DNA from: Brasenia schreberi
Lineage: Eukaryota > Streptophyta > Magnoliopsida > Nymphaeales > Cabombaceae
NCBI GenBank assembly: GCA_036023115.1
Contig: JAYKKT010000086.1
Coordinates: 11,299,501 to 11,363,500, forward strand
Reading direction: 5' to 3'
DNA length: 64,000 nt
In this document: positions 10,562-23,039 of the stretch, piece after piece
Numbering within the stretch: position 1 is the first letter of the stretch
How the letters are laid out: each line of letters opens with the position of its first letter
Notes under the pieces: generated by a model
What the model saw: the letters and a program-made list of their open reading frames with translations, nothing else
Told to the model about the DNA's origin: nothing
Database searches by the model: none
Position numbers and translations under genes: made by a program

Positions 10562-11158
10562 GTGCCATCCACCTTCCATAGGTGTGTCAAAATCTCTCAC
10601 GAAAACCATATAATGGTAATTCTAAGTGAAAACCATCCTCAGCTTCAAGGAATCCAAAATTTCCCATGCTTGTCAGCTTCTCAAGACTACGAGGACAACC
10701 TTGGTAAGCCCTTGGTCGAGACAACCAAACTCGTCCTCCCAAAGCCTAGGAAGGTCTTGTGTATTAAAGGGCAGCCCAATGCTTGCCCACTCAAAACCAT
10801 AACCATCTTAGGCAAGACCAAGTGTTGCCTATTTTCTAAGCCCCTAGATAAGAAACCGTTCATGCATAACATGGACGATATCAAGTTCCAGAATCATGAA
10901 TTATATCAAAATTTTTCAAAAAACAAAAAATCGTGGAACCTTCTATTGAACATGGGATACATGCCCTACAAAAGTCTAGGGAATCAAAACAAAGTTTGCC
11001 TCGAGCCCATAATGCCTAGAGAAAACCCAAGACGATATGGGATCGGCTATATTCCAAAAATACCACCAGAACCACCACCTATGACCACCTGGGTCAAGGG
11101 TGCCCTAGAACCTAGTGAAGCAGAAACCTACGATTTAGACCTCTTATTTAGAGTCTAA
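10562..11158 (+). pseudogene. Protease-RT spacer domain, element B
   Basis: A 198-codon open stretch between protease and RT. The block from MDDIKFQNHELYQNFSKNKK through GIGYIPKIPPEPPPMTTWVK to DLDLLFRV-stop is also present in C, D, H and J. The stop after LLFRV is shared by all of them, suggesting it is the natural end of the gag-protease frame in this lineage. I do not know a function for the spacer. An acceptor-like CCTTTGTAG follows at 11172-11180. Confidence 0.7.
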
Positions 11159-11182
11159 CTTGTGGTGTTTTCCTTTGTAGGT

Positions 11183-12483
11183 ATGATGGAAGATCCCTTC
11201 TTAAACCAAAATAAAAAAAAATTCAAAAATCTTGAAATTCAAAAACAATTTGGAAAATCTCAAAAACCAAAAACATTTGAAAAGTGTAAAAAAATTAAAA
11301 AAAAGTGTTGTTTTTATATCCCCCAAAATCCTTTCTTTACAAAAATCCAAAAAAATTGAAAAATTAGAAATTTCCAAAAACAAAATCCTGTATATACCAG
11401 CTCCTAGTAAAAATTTGGAAAGGGCCAAGGATTTTGAAGAGAAAATAGTCTTCATAACAAGACCAAAAGCTTCGAAACCTATAGAGATTCCAAAACATAA
11501 ACCAGGTGTTTTCAAAACCCATGCATCAAGTTCAAATTCCCTAGGATTCAATACTCTCCAGAATGATCAAAGCCCAGAAGAGGATCCCCTTCTCCTTGAG
11601 GAGGATTCAACTTCCGAGCTCCCCGAGTTTCATAAATTTCTCGATTTTAAAAAACTTTCAAATTCGGTAGGAGGGGATTTCATAGAGATCAACCTAGGGA
11701 ATGAAACAAAACCCAAGTACATTAAGATAGGTGCATGTTTGCATGAGCATGAAAAATCATCATTCATTGCATTCTTGAAAACCTATATCGATGTGTTTGC
11801 ATGGAAGTATGAAGACATGCCGGGTATAGACCCAAGAGTCGTAGAGCATTGTCTTCTCCTAGATTCGGATTCGAAACCCATAAAGCAAAAGCTTAGAAAG
11901 ATTCATCCGAACGTACATGCGCAAGTTAAAGAGGGTTTAGAAGATCTGCTAAAGACCGGCTTTATAAAACCCATTGCGTATTCTCATTGGTTGTCAAATA
12001 TTATTGTAGTTCAAAAAACCAATGGGAAAATTTGAATATGCATCGATTTTAGAAACCTGAACAAAGCCACTCCAAAGGATAACTTTCCTTTACCAAACAT
12101 TGATTTGATAGTCGATAGTAATGCAAATCATGAAATGTTTTCATTCATGGATGGCTATTCAAGATATAACCAAATCAAATTAGCCCCAAGAGATCAGGCT
12201 AAAACTGCTTTCACCACACCCTGGGGCACATACTGCTATACAGTCATGCCCTTTGGTTTGAAAAATGCCAGTGCCACCTACCAAAGAGCCATGACTACGA
12301 TCTTTCACCATCAAATTCATGAGCTCGTAGAGGTATATGTGGATGATCTTTTGGCTAAATCAAAAACTCGATGCACCCATATCGAATGTTTACAAAAAAA
12401 TTTCGAAAGGCTTAGGCTTTACAAAGTAAAGCTAAACCCTCAAAAATGAATCTTCGGATTGGAATCCGATTAGCTCTTGGGCA
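11183..12483 (+). pseudogene. pol: Reverse transcriptase, element B (interrupted)
   Basis: The probable start is ATG 11183 or 11186 (MMEDPF), just after an acceptor-like TTTGTAG. A lysine-rich linker with a frameshift near 11300 is followed by FIEINLGNETKPKYIKIG, the conserved DVFAWKYEDMPGIDP, and the RT palm: FSFMDGYSRYNQIKLAPRD, TPWGTYCYTVMPFGLKNA and YVDD (12336-12347). A TGA at 12036 (an arginine codon in A) interrupts the NGKI-ICIDF motif, and the same TGA occurs in H. Two more stops precede the abrupt end at 12483, where the minus-strand LTR begins. Confidence 0.88.
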
Positions 12484-13256
12484 TGTAGACACGCGAACAT
12501 TTTCACTCTGGGTTCTTAGGCCTGAAGTGAACCTTTTTTGTGTCTAAGTCGCTTTAGGGCGTGTCAGCTAGCTTACTCAAACTAACGAAGTATTTTTGAA
12601 ATATCTGACTTATGGGGTGATTGTGGACAAGTGGGATCTTTTCGTTGTAAACCTTCTTGAACCGGTGCTCAAGTGTCGGTTTAAACACTTTAGAAAATAT
12701 CGATTTTGAACAAGCACGGACTTTTGAAAAGAGTATGAAAGTACTTGATCGTTTTGTATGCCTATTTGCAGATTTTATTTATGTGGGGTTGCACGTATCT
12801 AAGTCTTTTGATTTTATCTACTTAGGCGGGATGTGTGTGCATCAAGTGGCCTAAGATTGGCGTGTTTGCACGGGGTATTCGGGGCTTCTTTAGATGCAAG
12901 TATGCGCAATATCTCAAGTTTGGTGGATATGCTATGCAACTCACACAACTTGAATGTAAAACCCGAATTTGAAAGACATAGCTGAAGGGAAATACACAAA
13001 TTGAATGCAACTCACACGACTTGAATGTAAATTGCGGAAGGGAGATATAGATATAAGAGCGGAAAGGCTCAATGTGTGCGTGTGTGTTTGTGTATATATT
13101 AAAGACAACTCACGCAACTTGGAATGTAAAACCCCGCTCGACTTAAATGTAAAGTGCGGAATGGGAAATACGTATATATATATATGAGCCCGAAGGTCGT
13201 CAACGTGTGCGTGTGTGTTTGTGTGTAAATGGAAAGACAACTCACACACACGACTG

Positions 13257-13258
<2 letters not shown>

Positions 13259-13294
<36 letters not shown>
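13259..13294. repeat. (AT)18 microsatellite at an LTR junction
   Basis: A pure AT dinucleotide run of 36 bp marks the switch between B-type and C-type LTR sequence. Confidence 0.95.
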
Positions 13295-13297
<3 letters not shown>

Positions 13298-14184
13298 AGC
13301 AAGTCTACAAATAAGGACCGAGTTAGGCACTTACTTATAGCTGGTCCGAAGATGACTTGCTTGAGCGTGGACTTGGCTTCGCCTTGGGCTGCAAGAGGGA
13401 GCTCCTCGGAGTTGAATGGCAAAGGGAGATGTTGGCCGGATGACTTAGGTGCGCGGGAAGAGCACCTTGAAGCTGGCCGGCTGCTAGGAAGGGGCTGCCT
13501 TGGTGTTTTGGGCTAAGGTGACTAAGGAAGGTCACTAAAGGATGGGCTGGTATTAAGGAAGGTAGTGCTAAAGGGGAGCCTAAGGGAAATGTATGGCTGG
13601 CCGAGTGGATTTGGTACAGTCGGTTGGAGTGGCCGACTAAGGGGAGCTTGGTGGTGGCCGGCTGCTAGGGTGGATAGGGATGTTGTGGATGGGAAGGGAG
13701 CTAGCTAGGGTGTGGTGTAAGGTAGAGCTAAGGACTGGTGAAAAGGGGTATGGGCAGGTCTTAGGGAACCAAGTGGGGTGGCCGGGTGTCACTAGGTGAA
13801 GTGGTTTAAGGCGGGTGATGTAAGGTGGAGGTCTGGCCGAATGGGTAGGGATGACGGGTAGGTGGTATTGGCGGGAGGTTGTGGGTGGTTGAGAGTGGAG
13901 GGGGAGTGAAGAAGAGGTAGAGTTAGGTTGAGATACTAACCGGCTGGTAGGGAGTTGGTGTCCAAGGAAGAGGAGCAGCTGGGTGGTTGAAGTGGATGGG
14001 GTTCGGCCGGATGGAAGTGGTGTCGATGTGGAGTGAAGCAGACCGAGAGGTAGTGGAGGTGCGAGGCGGAGCTGGCCGAGGGAGGCAATGGTGGCACAGG
14101 TGGAGGAAGGTGGCAAGCTCGGCTGGGAGGTGGCTGGCCAAGGTCGACTGAAAATCCTTGCAAAACCCATCCACTAGGGGGGGG

Positions 14185-14193
14185 TTTATATAG
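14185..14193 (-). promoter_or_regulatory. TATA box of left LTR of C
   Basis: The minus strand reads CTATATAAA followed by a run of eight C, at the same relative place as in the A and D LTRs. Confidence 0.6.
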
Positions 14194-15427
14194 GGTTGGA
14201 GATGGCAATTGGGGTTGGTTTTGAGGAGGGTGGTAAGGTGGTTTAGGTAGTGGTGGTGTGGTGATAAGGTGGGCTGATTTTGAGGAGGGGCCAAATATTT
14301 TAATACAAGGGGTTTTGGGTATATGGTGTGCTAGGTTTAGGTGGGGTGGTTTAGGGGTTTAGGGCTTAGCTAGGTGGGTTTGTTTTGGGGTGAGGTTTAG
14401 TGAGGTGGGTTAGGTGATTAGGCTAGGATTAGGTTAGGTTTAAGGAAATTAGGCTAGGTTTAGGGAAGGATTAGGGAAGTGGGTTAGGTGATTAGGTTGG
14501 GATTAGGCTGGGATTAGGGAAGTGGGTTAGGTGATTAGGCTAGGTTTAGGCTAGGATTAGGGAAAAAGGCTAGGATTAGGGGTTTTTGATTAGGATTGGG
14601 TTAGGGAGCTCCCTTTGCATAACCCATAGACCTTGTTGCATCATGTTGGTGCAGCCCTAGGTTAGGTTTTGGCTAATACAAGCTTAAACCCATGCTAATT
14701 AGGCTAACCCACATGATTAACCCCAAACTTGACACACAAGTCAAGCTTAATTACAATCACTCCCAAATCTTATCCTCCCCTACTCTCTCTCATGCCCATA
14801 ATCCCACGTGAATTTCAAGTGGGCCCCACCTCCATTTATGAGAAGGTGATGTGGGCTATGGATGTGGATATTGAATTGGATCTCTAGATCCAAATCCACA
14901 CATAGGTTTGGATTGAGATCTGGATATATGTGGTCCAGATCTGATCCAAACTGAATTCTGACTCCTTCATCCTGTGTTCGAAATGAACGGTTTGTGCGGG
15001 GTCTGACAGCATTAGTACTCCGTCTGCGTTGGGTCTTCACCAACATGATCGTCCGCTTCTGTTTTCGCCTTCCGAAGCTGATTTCAAATGATGTTTGCTG
15101 ATAACAAGGTCTTGGACGTTCGAGATCTTAGGGGTGGATTCAATACGAGAGTTGCTGTGCCGGGCTCGACATGTGCCCCGGTTCCGGGCTCTCTTTGGCT
15201 CTTCTGGTCCTGCTTTGATCAGGCCAAGCTTGCTTTGTGGGGTTTCAAAACATATTTTAACAGTTTTTAAAATATATTATACATATTTAAAACATATAAA
15301 AGTTTAAAACATCTGTACAGAGTTGCCTGGAAGGCTCCTGGGTTTCCAGACTCAAAATAGCCCTTTGGGGCTTTTTTTACAAAACCAGGTTTGTTTGAGG
15401 AATTCGTGGGATTTCGGAGTGTTTACA

Positions 15428-15463
15428 GATGCCCCTCTTTGGCCTTGTCCAAATCGATTTGGA
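15428..15463 (-). other. Polypurine tract and palindrome, element C
   Basis: The minus strand reads GGCCAAAGAGGGGCATC next to the LTR. The perfect palindrome TCCAAATCGATTTGGA lies at 15448-15463. Confidence 0.8.
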
Positions 15464-16591
15464 TAAGGGCAAAGATGACAAACACCCCTTTCGATGTCTC
15501 CCTAGATCTAACCATGAAGAATATGGGATCGTCCCAATATTTAGCAAAATCTCACTTTTAAAACCCTGGTAGGAGGAGATATCACGCCAAAGGGATTTGC
15601 TATGGAATCTGGTCCTAAAATGGGATCATGTTTATGCAAGTATCATGCGTGGAATGCAGATGCATGACATGGGTGTGGTGCCAAGGGTGGCGACCTCCTA
15701 GAGACCAGATGTTGTCGAACTCTAGAGACTTACAAGGCCTACTGCTCCAAGTGAGCAAATCCTATGCTGTTCGATGTTCGATTTTTCAAAATCTATTTAC
15801 AAAAGGGACAACTGTCTTGAGTCTCGATCCTAAGGATCTCGAGCTCTTCGTGTTTGCCCTTGTTTGAGTCTTAACACTCGCTTATCTAGCGGAGGTTTTG
15901 TAAGAAAACAAGCTATATTTCAAGTTCCTACGCCTTACTCGAAACGTCGAATTCTCAAACAAGATGAAATTCAAGAAAGTAAATCCTATTTTTACTTTAG
16001 GATTCCTCGAAATGCATCATGCTTTAGCTTGGGATAAGCCAGGGATGGGAAAGAGATACCACGGTCCCTTCTGAAGCGTCCCGTGGTTTAAGGCGTAGAA
16101 GGCGGAAAATTGCTCTTTTTGAGCTTTTTGGCCTTTTTTTCCATTTTTTTTTTGTAGAGGGTCTCCCTTTGGGAGTATTTTTTCTTTAATCCCTCTTTTT
16201 CACAAGAGAATCGATTTTTCTTTTGAATTCTGGTTTCTTTCTTTTGGAAAGAGCCTTTTGAATGGGAAATTCCCTTTGTTTGGGCCGTGTTTTTCCTTTT
16301 GGAAGGAGAAGAGAAGAGGGGAGGACTTATCCCAAGCTCACACTCGATCCATTCCAGATCAGCCTATTTAGAAATAGCACGTACTACTTGCAAGTATCTT
16401 GCTATATTGAACTAGGCCTTTCTTTGTAAGAAGAAGGATTTTGAAATGTAACCACGATTTTGAAGACTCCACTCTTTCACAAGTGCGAATTCTCTCACTC
16501 AAGGTCACACGATTTTGCCTTTGCACCTTATTTTCAGGTCTCAGGGCAGCTATCCCTTAAATTTTCGAAAATGGGGAATTTACTACAAATC
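15464..16591 (-). other. 3' untranslated region of element C
   Basis: Collinear with 2687-3824 of A. The lysine-rich sense frame is readable (KKKYSQRETLYKKK ... EGTVVSLSHPW) across about 16035-16200. No other gene is seen. Confidence 0.6.
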
Positions 16592-17779
16592 CTACACATA
16601 ATACTTCTTTAAGTATTGAATATTGATAGGATCTGCTAAATTCCTACCTTCTACATCAATCAACCAATACGAGTTGTTCGTGGTGGTTGCACGTATACAA
16701 TAGGGTCCATCCCACTTGGGGCGCCACTTTCCAAGGGGATGTGGGCCACGATAGTGGATGATTTTCAAGACTAGATCCCCCACTTCAAAGTAGCGAGGTC
16801 TCATGTGTTTGCCGTAGTGTCGGGCTATCCTTTGCCGGTATGCACGAGCATGATCCATAGTAAGGAGTCACCTCTCATCTAGCAAATCTAGTTCGACCAT
16901 CCTAGCATGCTGAAGCGTCTCTAGGGGGAGGTCGAGTGCTCTGGATGTATGGAATGAATGCAGTTGAGTATGAATGGGAAGAATGGCGTTTGTGCCATAG
17001 ACCAATTCGAATGGTGCGGCATTCGTGGGAGTCCGGATGGAAGTCCTATAAGCCCATAAGGCTTCATCCAGCTTCTCGTGCCACATCCTACCCTTCTCTA
17101 AGGTTTTCTCAATTATACGAATGAGAGTCTTGTTTGTGGCTTCGGCTTGGCCGTTGCCTTGAGGGTAGTAGGGCGAATAGAAGTGGTGAGTTATGCCATA
17201 CGTGTTGCACAACTTAACCATCCGCTCGTTCTTGAATGGGGTGCCATTATCAGACACAAGGTCTAGAGGAACCCCAAATCGAGCCAGAATATTCCTCCGA
17301 ATGAAGGCCACTACATGTTGCCCCAGCACGTTGGTTAGGAAAATGGCTTCCACCCACTTGGAGAAATACTCCGTGGCTGCTAAAATGAATCGATGCCCAT
17401 TCGAGGCTTTCGGAAATATTGGAACTACAATGTCAAACGCCCACATGGTGAATGGCCAGGGGCTGACCACGGAATGCAATGCAGATGATGGGATATGAAT
17501 GGCGTGCCCATGCACTTGACATGGATGACACTTTCTAACATGATCGTGACAATCCTTTTTCAGGGTGGACCAAAAATAGCCCCCTCTAAGTATTTTCATT
17601 GCCATCATGTTGGCATTGACATGACCTCCACATTCTCCATCGTGGAACTCATGCATCACTATCCTTGCCTCCTCTAGATCGATACACCTAAGTAGGATGC
17701 CGGTAAAACCATGGTTTTCCAATAGAGTCTGGGTTAGTTTGGCAAATATCCAAGTCGTGTGTGGATGGGTTGGGCGCAT
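16592..17779 (-). pseudogene. pol: Integrase, element C (broken)
   Basis: Two open pieces: 16868-17779 (zinc finger and DDE core) and 16592-16858 (C-terminal domain). The zinc motif reads MHEFHDGECGG ... CHDHVRKCHPC. The catalytic residues are visible as WAFDIV, SDNGTPFKNE and GQAEATNKTL, so all three acidic residues remain, unlike A. The TGA between the two pieces is at the same codon as in A. Just upstream, near 17700, about 140 bp between the archaeal RNase H and the zinc finger is deleted relative to A, shifting the frame. Confidence 0.9.
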
Positions 17780-18071
17780 GCCATATTTCTAAAGATCGGG
17801 TCCCAGCAATGGGATCGACCTTTAGGGCTGAACCCAAGGAGGAGAGGGCATCGGCAATGCCATTGTCCTCTCTTCCTACGTGTGTGAGTTTACATGATTG
17901 GAAGGACTAGACCAATCGAGTGGCCAACTCGTGATATGGAAGTAGTTTTTCATTACGTACTTGCCAAATTTTCAAAACCTGGCTTATGACGAGGAGCGAA
18001 TCTCCAAAGACCTCGATGCATGATGCCCCTAGAGTTTTCGAAATCCTTAAGCCTTGTATGAGTGCTTCATA
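17780..18071 (-). pseudogene. pol: Archaeal-type RNase H C-terminal part, element C
   Basis: Collinear with A 5160-5460. Encodes the YEALIQGL, EVFGDSLLVI and REDNGIADAL blocks of the second RNase H, but stops and the 140-bp deletion leave no long open frame. A TAG (AAG in A) ends the upstream reading frame within SNNVAKYEA. Confidence 0.75.
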
Positions 18072-19448
18072 CTAAGCTACGTTGTTGGAACATTCGAAAT
18101 CTAGGTGGACTGCTATGGAAATCTTGCCCTTTTCAGGGGAGAAGAGGATGACCCCAGCACCAGCCCCTCGTTGGTTCCGTGCCCCATCGAAGTGCATCTT
18201 CCACACTTGGTTTTCGAAATTGTTTTCCAAAATGTGGTTTTGGAAATGGTTTTGCAATATGCCTTCATCAGGCATTTCATCAAGTGTGGGATACACGTCC
18301 TCTAGGGGGAACTCAGCCACATAATCTGCTAGGGCTTGCCCCTTAATGGAGATCTGATGATGGTATTTCAGGTCATACTCCATTAGAAGGAGTTGCCATT
18401 TGCCCAATCTACCCGTGAGAATGGGTTTTTCGAACAAGTGCTTGATTGGATCAAGATTGGACACTATCCAGATCTCATGATCTAGGAAATAGTGTCTGAA
18501 TTTCTGGCAGGCCCAGACTAGGGCCAAGCACGTCTTCTCCATGGCTTGATAATTTTGTTCATAAGCCAAGAGAGTTTTCGAAATATAGTAGATGGCAAAC
18601 TCTTTATGGGTGTCATCCTCGTATTGAGCCAATAGGGCTCCTAAAGCATTCGCATGCACAGAAATGTAAAGTAAAAGCGATTTTCCTTGCTTCAGAGGAT
18701 TCAAAACGGGGGGATTAACCAAGTATGCCTTTAGTCTCTCGAAGGACCTTTGACATTCGTCATCCCGTAAGAATTTCGTGCCCTTCCTCAACAGTTTGTT
18801 GAAGGGTTCGCATCTAGTCGCCAGATTGGATATGAATCGACGAACGGATTGTAATCGACCTTGGAGGCTACGAATTTGGGTGAGATTGGAGGGTGGAGCC
18901 ATGTCTATGATGGCTCGACACTTAGAGGGGTCGACTTCTATACCCCTTTGGCTTACCATAAAGCGTAGAAGCTTCCCTGATTCTACCCCGAATACACATT
19001 TTTTAGGGTTTAGCTTTACTTTGTAAAGCCTAAGCCTTTCGAAAATCTTTTGCAAACATTCGATATGAGTGCATCGGGTTTTGGATTTTGCCAAGAGATC
19101 ATCTACATACACTTCTACGAGCTCATGAATCTGATCATAGAAGATCGTGGTCATGGCTCTCTGGTATGTTGCGCCGGCATTTTTCAAACCAAAGGGCAAG
19201 ACTGTATAGCAGTGCGTGCCCCATGGGGTTGTGAAGGCGGTCTTACCCTGATCTCGTGGATTTAGTTTTATTTGATTATAGCCTGAATAGCCATCAATAA
19301 ACGAAAACATTTCGTGATTTGCAGTACTATCGACTATCAAATCTATGTTTGGTAAAGGATAATTATCCTTTGGAGTGGTTTTATTCAGGTTTCTGAAATC
19401 GATGCATATTTGAATTTTCCCATTGGTTTTTCGAACTACAACGATGTT
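18072..19448 (-). pseudogene. pol: RT, Ty3 RNase H and start of second RNase H, element C
   Basis: The 422-codon frame 18072-19340 is the longest intact pol stretch in the window. In order it holds RT palm (FSFIDGYSGYNQIKL), PWGTHCYTVLPFGLKNA, YVDD (19098-19109), RT thumb, the degenerate RNase H (LYISVHANALGALLAQ), GRLGKWQLLLMEYDLKY and the first motif of the archaeal RNase H (VWKMHFDGARNQRGAG). At 19341-19448 lies the N-terminal palm, with the B/H stop position reading CAA (GKIQICIDF). A TGA in SDWL-stop-NIV near 19449 separates it from the upstream linker. Confidence 0.92.
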
Positions 19449-20231
19449 TCACAACCAATCAGAATACGCATTGGGTTTTATAAATTCCACTTTTAACAGA
19501 TCTTCTAAACCCTCTTTGACTTGCGTGTGTACATTCGGGTGTATTTTCCTAAGCTTCTGCTTTATGGGTTTTACATCCGCCTCTAAGGGAAGACGATGCT
19601 CGACAATGCTGGGATCTATGCCCGGCATGTCTTCATACGTCCATGCAAACACATCTAAATAGGTTCGTAGAAATGCAATGAATGCTGATCTTTCATGTTC
19701 ATGCAAACATGCGCCTATCTTGATGGTTTTGGGATTGGAATCACTCCTTAGGTTCACCTCTATGAAATCTCCTCCTATTGAATTGGAAGGTCTTTCAAAA
19801 TCGAGAATTTTATGAAATTCTAGGAGCTCAGAAGTGGGATCTTCCTCAAGGGGATCCACTTCTGGGCTTCGATCATTCTCGTGGGTTATAGACCCGCGGG
19901 AATTTGATACGTGATTTTTCAAAAGACCTGGTTTTGTACTCGGATTTTCAATTGATTTCGAAATTTTTGGTCTGGCTATGCAGACGACGTTCCTTTTGAA
20001 ATCTTTTTCCAAAGTCCTACCAGGAGCAGCTATATACAAAATCTTTTTGGTTTTTTCCAAATTTTCGATTTTTTTGGGTTTTTGTGAAACAAGAACCTTG
20101 AGAAATATACAAAGCACTATATTTTCAAGTTTTTGTTTTTCCATTGTTTTTGGTTTTTCCTCTTTTTCGATTTTTTTGATTTTAAGCTTTCCAAATGTTT
20201 TTGTATTTTTATGAAAGGGATCTTCCGTCAT
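19449..20231 (-). pseudogene. pol: N-terminal pol linker, element C
   Basis: A 260-codon frame starting at MTEDPF. A lysine/glutamate-rich low-complexity first half is followed by FIEVNLRSDSNPKTIKIG, DVFAWTYEDMPGIDPS and KPIKQKLRKIHPNVHTQVK, the segment just before the RT palm. The acceptor-like AG seen before the start codon in B, D and H reads TTGTTG here. Confidence 0.8.
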
Positions 20232-20256
20232 ACCAACAAAGGGAAAACACTACGGG

Positions 20257-21597
20257 CTAGACTCGGAATAGGAGGTCTAAATCGTAGGTCTCTTCTAAGG
20301 TAGGTTCCAGGGCACCCTTGACCCAGGTGGTCACAGGGGGTGGCTCTGGCGGTATTCTGGGAGTATAGCCGATCCCGTATCGACTTGGGTTGGCCCTAGG
20401 AAGGATGGGCTCTAGGAGACCCTGGTTTTGTGCCCCTAGACTTTTGCAAGGTGTGTAGCCCATATTTAACATGTTCCACGATTTTTTATTTTGTGAAAAT
20501 TTTTGATAAAGATCGTGGTCCTGGAACTTGCTGTCGTCCATATCGTGCTCATATGGCTTCTTGTCCAGGGGCTTTGGAAATAGGGAACGCTTGGGTCTTC
20601 CTAGAAGGATTAAGATCAGGAGGGGGCCTGCTTTGGGCGGCCCCTTCACACACGCAACCTTCCTAGGGTTGTTTAACACGAGCCTTGGCGGCTCAATCAC
20701 AATCTGCCCCATGTTAGCCTCATGGGCCTGGGAGCTCTATAAACAAGGGGAGTTTATGATCCCCTGAAGCTGTGGGTGACTCTCACCTAGGATCACCACG
20801 ACTTGGTCCTTGAAAGGGATCTTGACACACCTGTGGAAGGTGGATGGCACAGCGCACAAGCTGTGTATCCAGGGCCTTCCCAGCAACAGGTTATAATGGG
20901 AGTGGATGTCCAAGACATGGAACACCCCCGTGTGCATGATCCCTCCTGTTTCTATTAAGAGTTCGATTGATCCTAAAGGCCTAGACGCATTCCCATCGTA
21001 TCCAGTGATAACGATGGGGCTTGGATTTACAAAAGTCAAGGTGACTCCTATTTGGTACGCCACATGAAGTGGAAGGATGTTGAGCCCTCCTCCCCCATCG
21101 ACTAGGCACCTGTCCAGAGAGTGGTTATTCAGAACCACCTCGATATGCAGGGCCTGGTTATGGGACTCGTAGGGTCTATCTACATCATCTTCCGAGAAAG
21201 TGATGGGCGATTTGGCTCCTATTAAGGCCACTTGGTTAGACAAGGATTCCGGACTTATGTTCGAATCAACCTTGGCTCTTTCTAGAATTTTCTCTAGCAC
21301 GAGTCTATGCCTAGGCGAAGTTTGTATAAGCTCTAGGATAGACATGTGGATAGGAATCTTTGAAAGGTGGTTTTCGAAGTCATAAGGATTTAGGATGACT
21401 TTATCCTTGTCTGCTTTTGGCAAAACTCCAGGAATACATGCTTTTGAGGGGTCAGGCACACTGACCACCTTTTTAGCACTTTGTAGGTGCGGGGGTTGAT
21501 AGATCCTCCCGGATCTAGTCACTTCCCCCACGACCAGCCTAGGGTTCGCACTAGAATTGGCTCTAAGTATGAGTTGAGGAGTACCTTGAAGTTTCAA
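20257..21597 (-). pseudogene. pro: Protease and spacer, element C
   Basis: Two open stretches. 20737-21597 encodes the protease with RCLVDGGGGLNILPLHVAY, VITGYDGNASRPLG and LLLGRPWIHSLCAVPS. 20257-20712 encodes the spacer (MDDSKFQDHDLYQKFSQNKK ... TYDLDLLFRV-stop). The boundary near 20713-20740 is a nonsense/frameshift break. The active site is DGG, as in B and D. Confidence 0.85.
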
Positions 21598-22476
21598 AAC
21601 TGGTTTAGCTGGGGATTCAGTTATTGGTGGTCCCCAGATGACGACTTGGGCGGGCTTCTATTACAGTACAAGAATGGGTGCACAAGTGGGTCGACCAGAC
21701 TCTGGTTTTTGCGTTAGTTCTTTTGAAAATGTGAGGGTACATACCTCCTTTCCTTTCCCACTGCCACTAGCGTGTTTGGGAAAGGGTTCTTTGAAGATAG
21801 CTTGAGGTGGCTCAGGTTCCACAGTGACCTGGAGTCAGCCCTCCGCTATCAAGTTCTTGATTTTATTTAAAAGGGAGAAACAACGTTTGGTATCATGGCC
21901 TTTGAGCCGATGATACTTGCAAAATTGATTTAAATACCCCCCTTTGGAAGTGACTCCTTCAGGGATTTCGGGAAGTTCTATCATGCCTTGGGCAAGTAGG
22001 AGGTCTAGGACCTCCGACACAGGTTGCCCCAGCGGAGTGTACTCCTGTTTTTCAATCGGTTTTTGAAAGGTTCGCTCCCTTTTGTTTTCTAGTTTTTCAA
22101 AATTTTTGGAAGTGCCTGCCACGCCTGGATCCACCCAGACATTGGCGATTTTATGGGGCTTTGCCCCTTTGTCCATCGTGGGTAGCCCATAAGTGATGGG
22201 CTTTTCCAGGCGGGTTTTAGAAACGGCACTTCCTTTCCATAAGTTATCGTATGTCCCTTTTCTCAAGTTTGTTTCGCAAAGGGATGCCTTTTTGATCAAC
22301 TTATGGAAAGTTGAGATCTCATGGAGCGAGAGAAGGGTTTTTAACTCGCTTTTAAAGTTATCCAGGATGAGCATGACTACGCATCCTTTAGATATGGGCT
22401 CTCGCACTTGGCCCAAAAGTGACCTCCATCATATAATGAAGGCATGTACATCTTCGTTCATGCCTTGCTTCGTATC
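21598..22476 (-). pseudogene. gag: gag C-terminal half, element C
   Basis: The open stretch 21835-22416 encodes GQVREPISKGC ... LLSLHEISTFHKLIKKA, the linker, and the zinc knuckle CKYHRLKGHDTKRC. 21598-21834 continues toward the protease with stops. The gag is cut at 22476 by insertion of element D; the N-terminal half resumes at 38712, so the two parts are 16.2 kb apart. The 5-base flank GTATC (22472-22476) pairs with ATATC at 38712-38716. Confidence 0.88.
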
Positions 22477-23039
22477 TGTAGACGCGGCGAAAATCCCCGC
22501 CTCTCGCCTTTTCAGGGCTTGGAGCGGATCCTCTCGTGTGTCTAAGGCCTATTTGTATAAACAGGGCGTGCCAGCTAGCGAAGATATATTTAAGCTGACT
22601 TCTAATCATGGCGACTGTGAGCAAGTGAGCTTTTGTCGTCGACCTTCTTGCACCGATGCGCAAGGGTCAGTCTGTACGCTTTGAAAAATCGAGTTTTGGG
22701 GTGTAGAAAGCCTACGAAGCGGTTCGAGGTGTTTAATTCGGGTCTTTTAGATACGATTGTAGATTTTAGATCACGTGGATTTGCACATGCCTAAGTCTTT
22801 CTTTTTATCCCTTTATGGGCCACCTAGTTTGTGTGTTATGAACACTCCACTACATGGGCGAATTTGAGCGGGAATACGGGGCTTGCTTCAATGCAATATA
22901 CATCCTACCTCGTGGTATGGCGTAGATGCAATGCAAACTCACGCTACTCCAAAGGGAAAACCCGAATGTAAAGACAATGCCGAAGGGAAATAACCGAAGG
23001 GAAATGACTTGTAATGTAAATGCCGAAGGGAGATATGTA

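Larger units (their letters stand above)
12484..15427 (-). mobile_element. Element C, left LTR (chimaeric 3' LTR)
   Basis: Begins TGTAGACAC and ends GTTTACA, followed by a polypurine tract, so it functions as the 3' LTR of minus-strand element C. From 13295 on it matches C's right LTR (45304-47439) closely. Its outer part, 12484-13258, instead matches the LTR end of element B (inverted). The switch coincides with an (AT)n run, and the conserved TTGTAATAACG box is missing. Landmarks: repeats about 12930-13258; putative exon 13335-13388; TATA 14185-14193; TTAGG-rich tract about 14330-14620; palindrome 14907-14950. The flanks GGGCA (12479-12483) and GCTAG (47440-47444) are not a target-site duplication. 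Confidence 0.82.

Noticed and set aside
13259..13294. (AT)18 run as a matrix-attachment site or origin
   Set aside because: A simple microsatellite at an LTR junction. Nothing else supports such a role.
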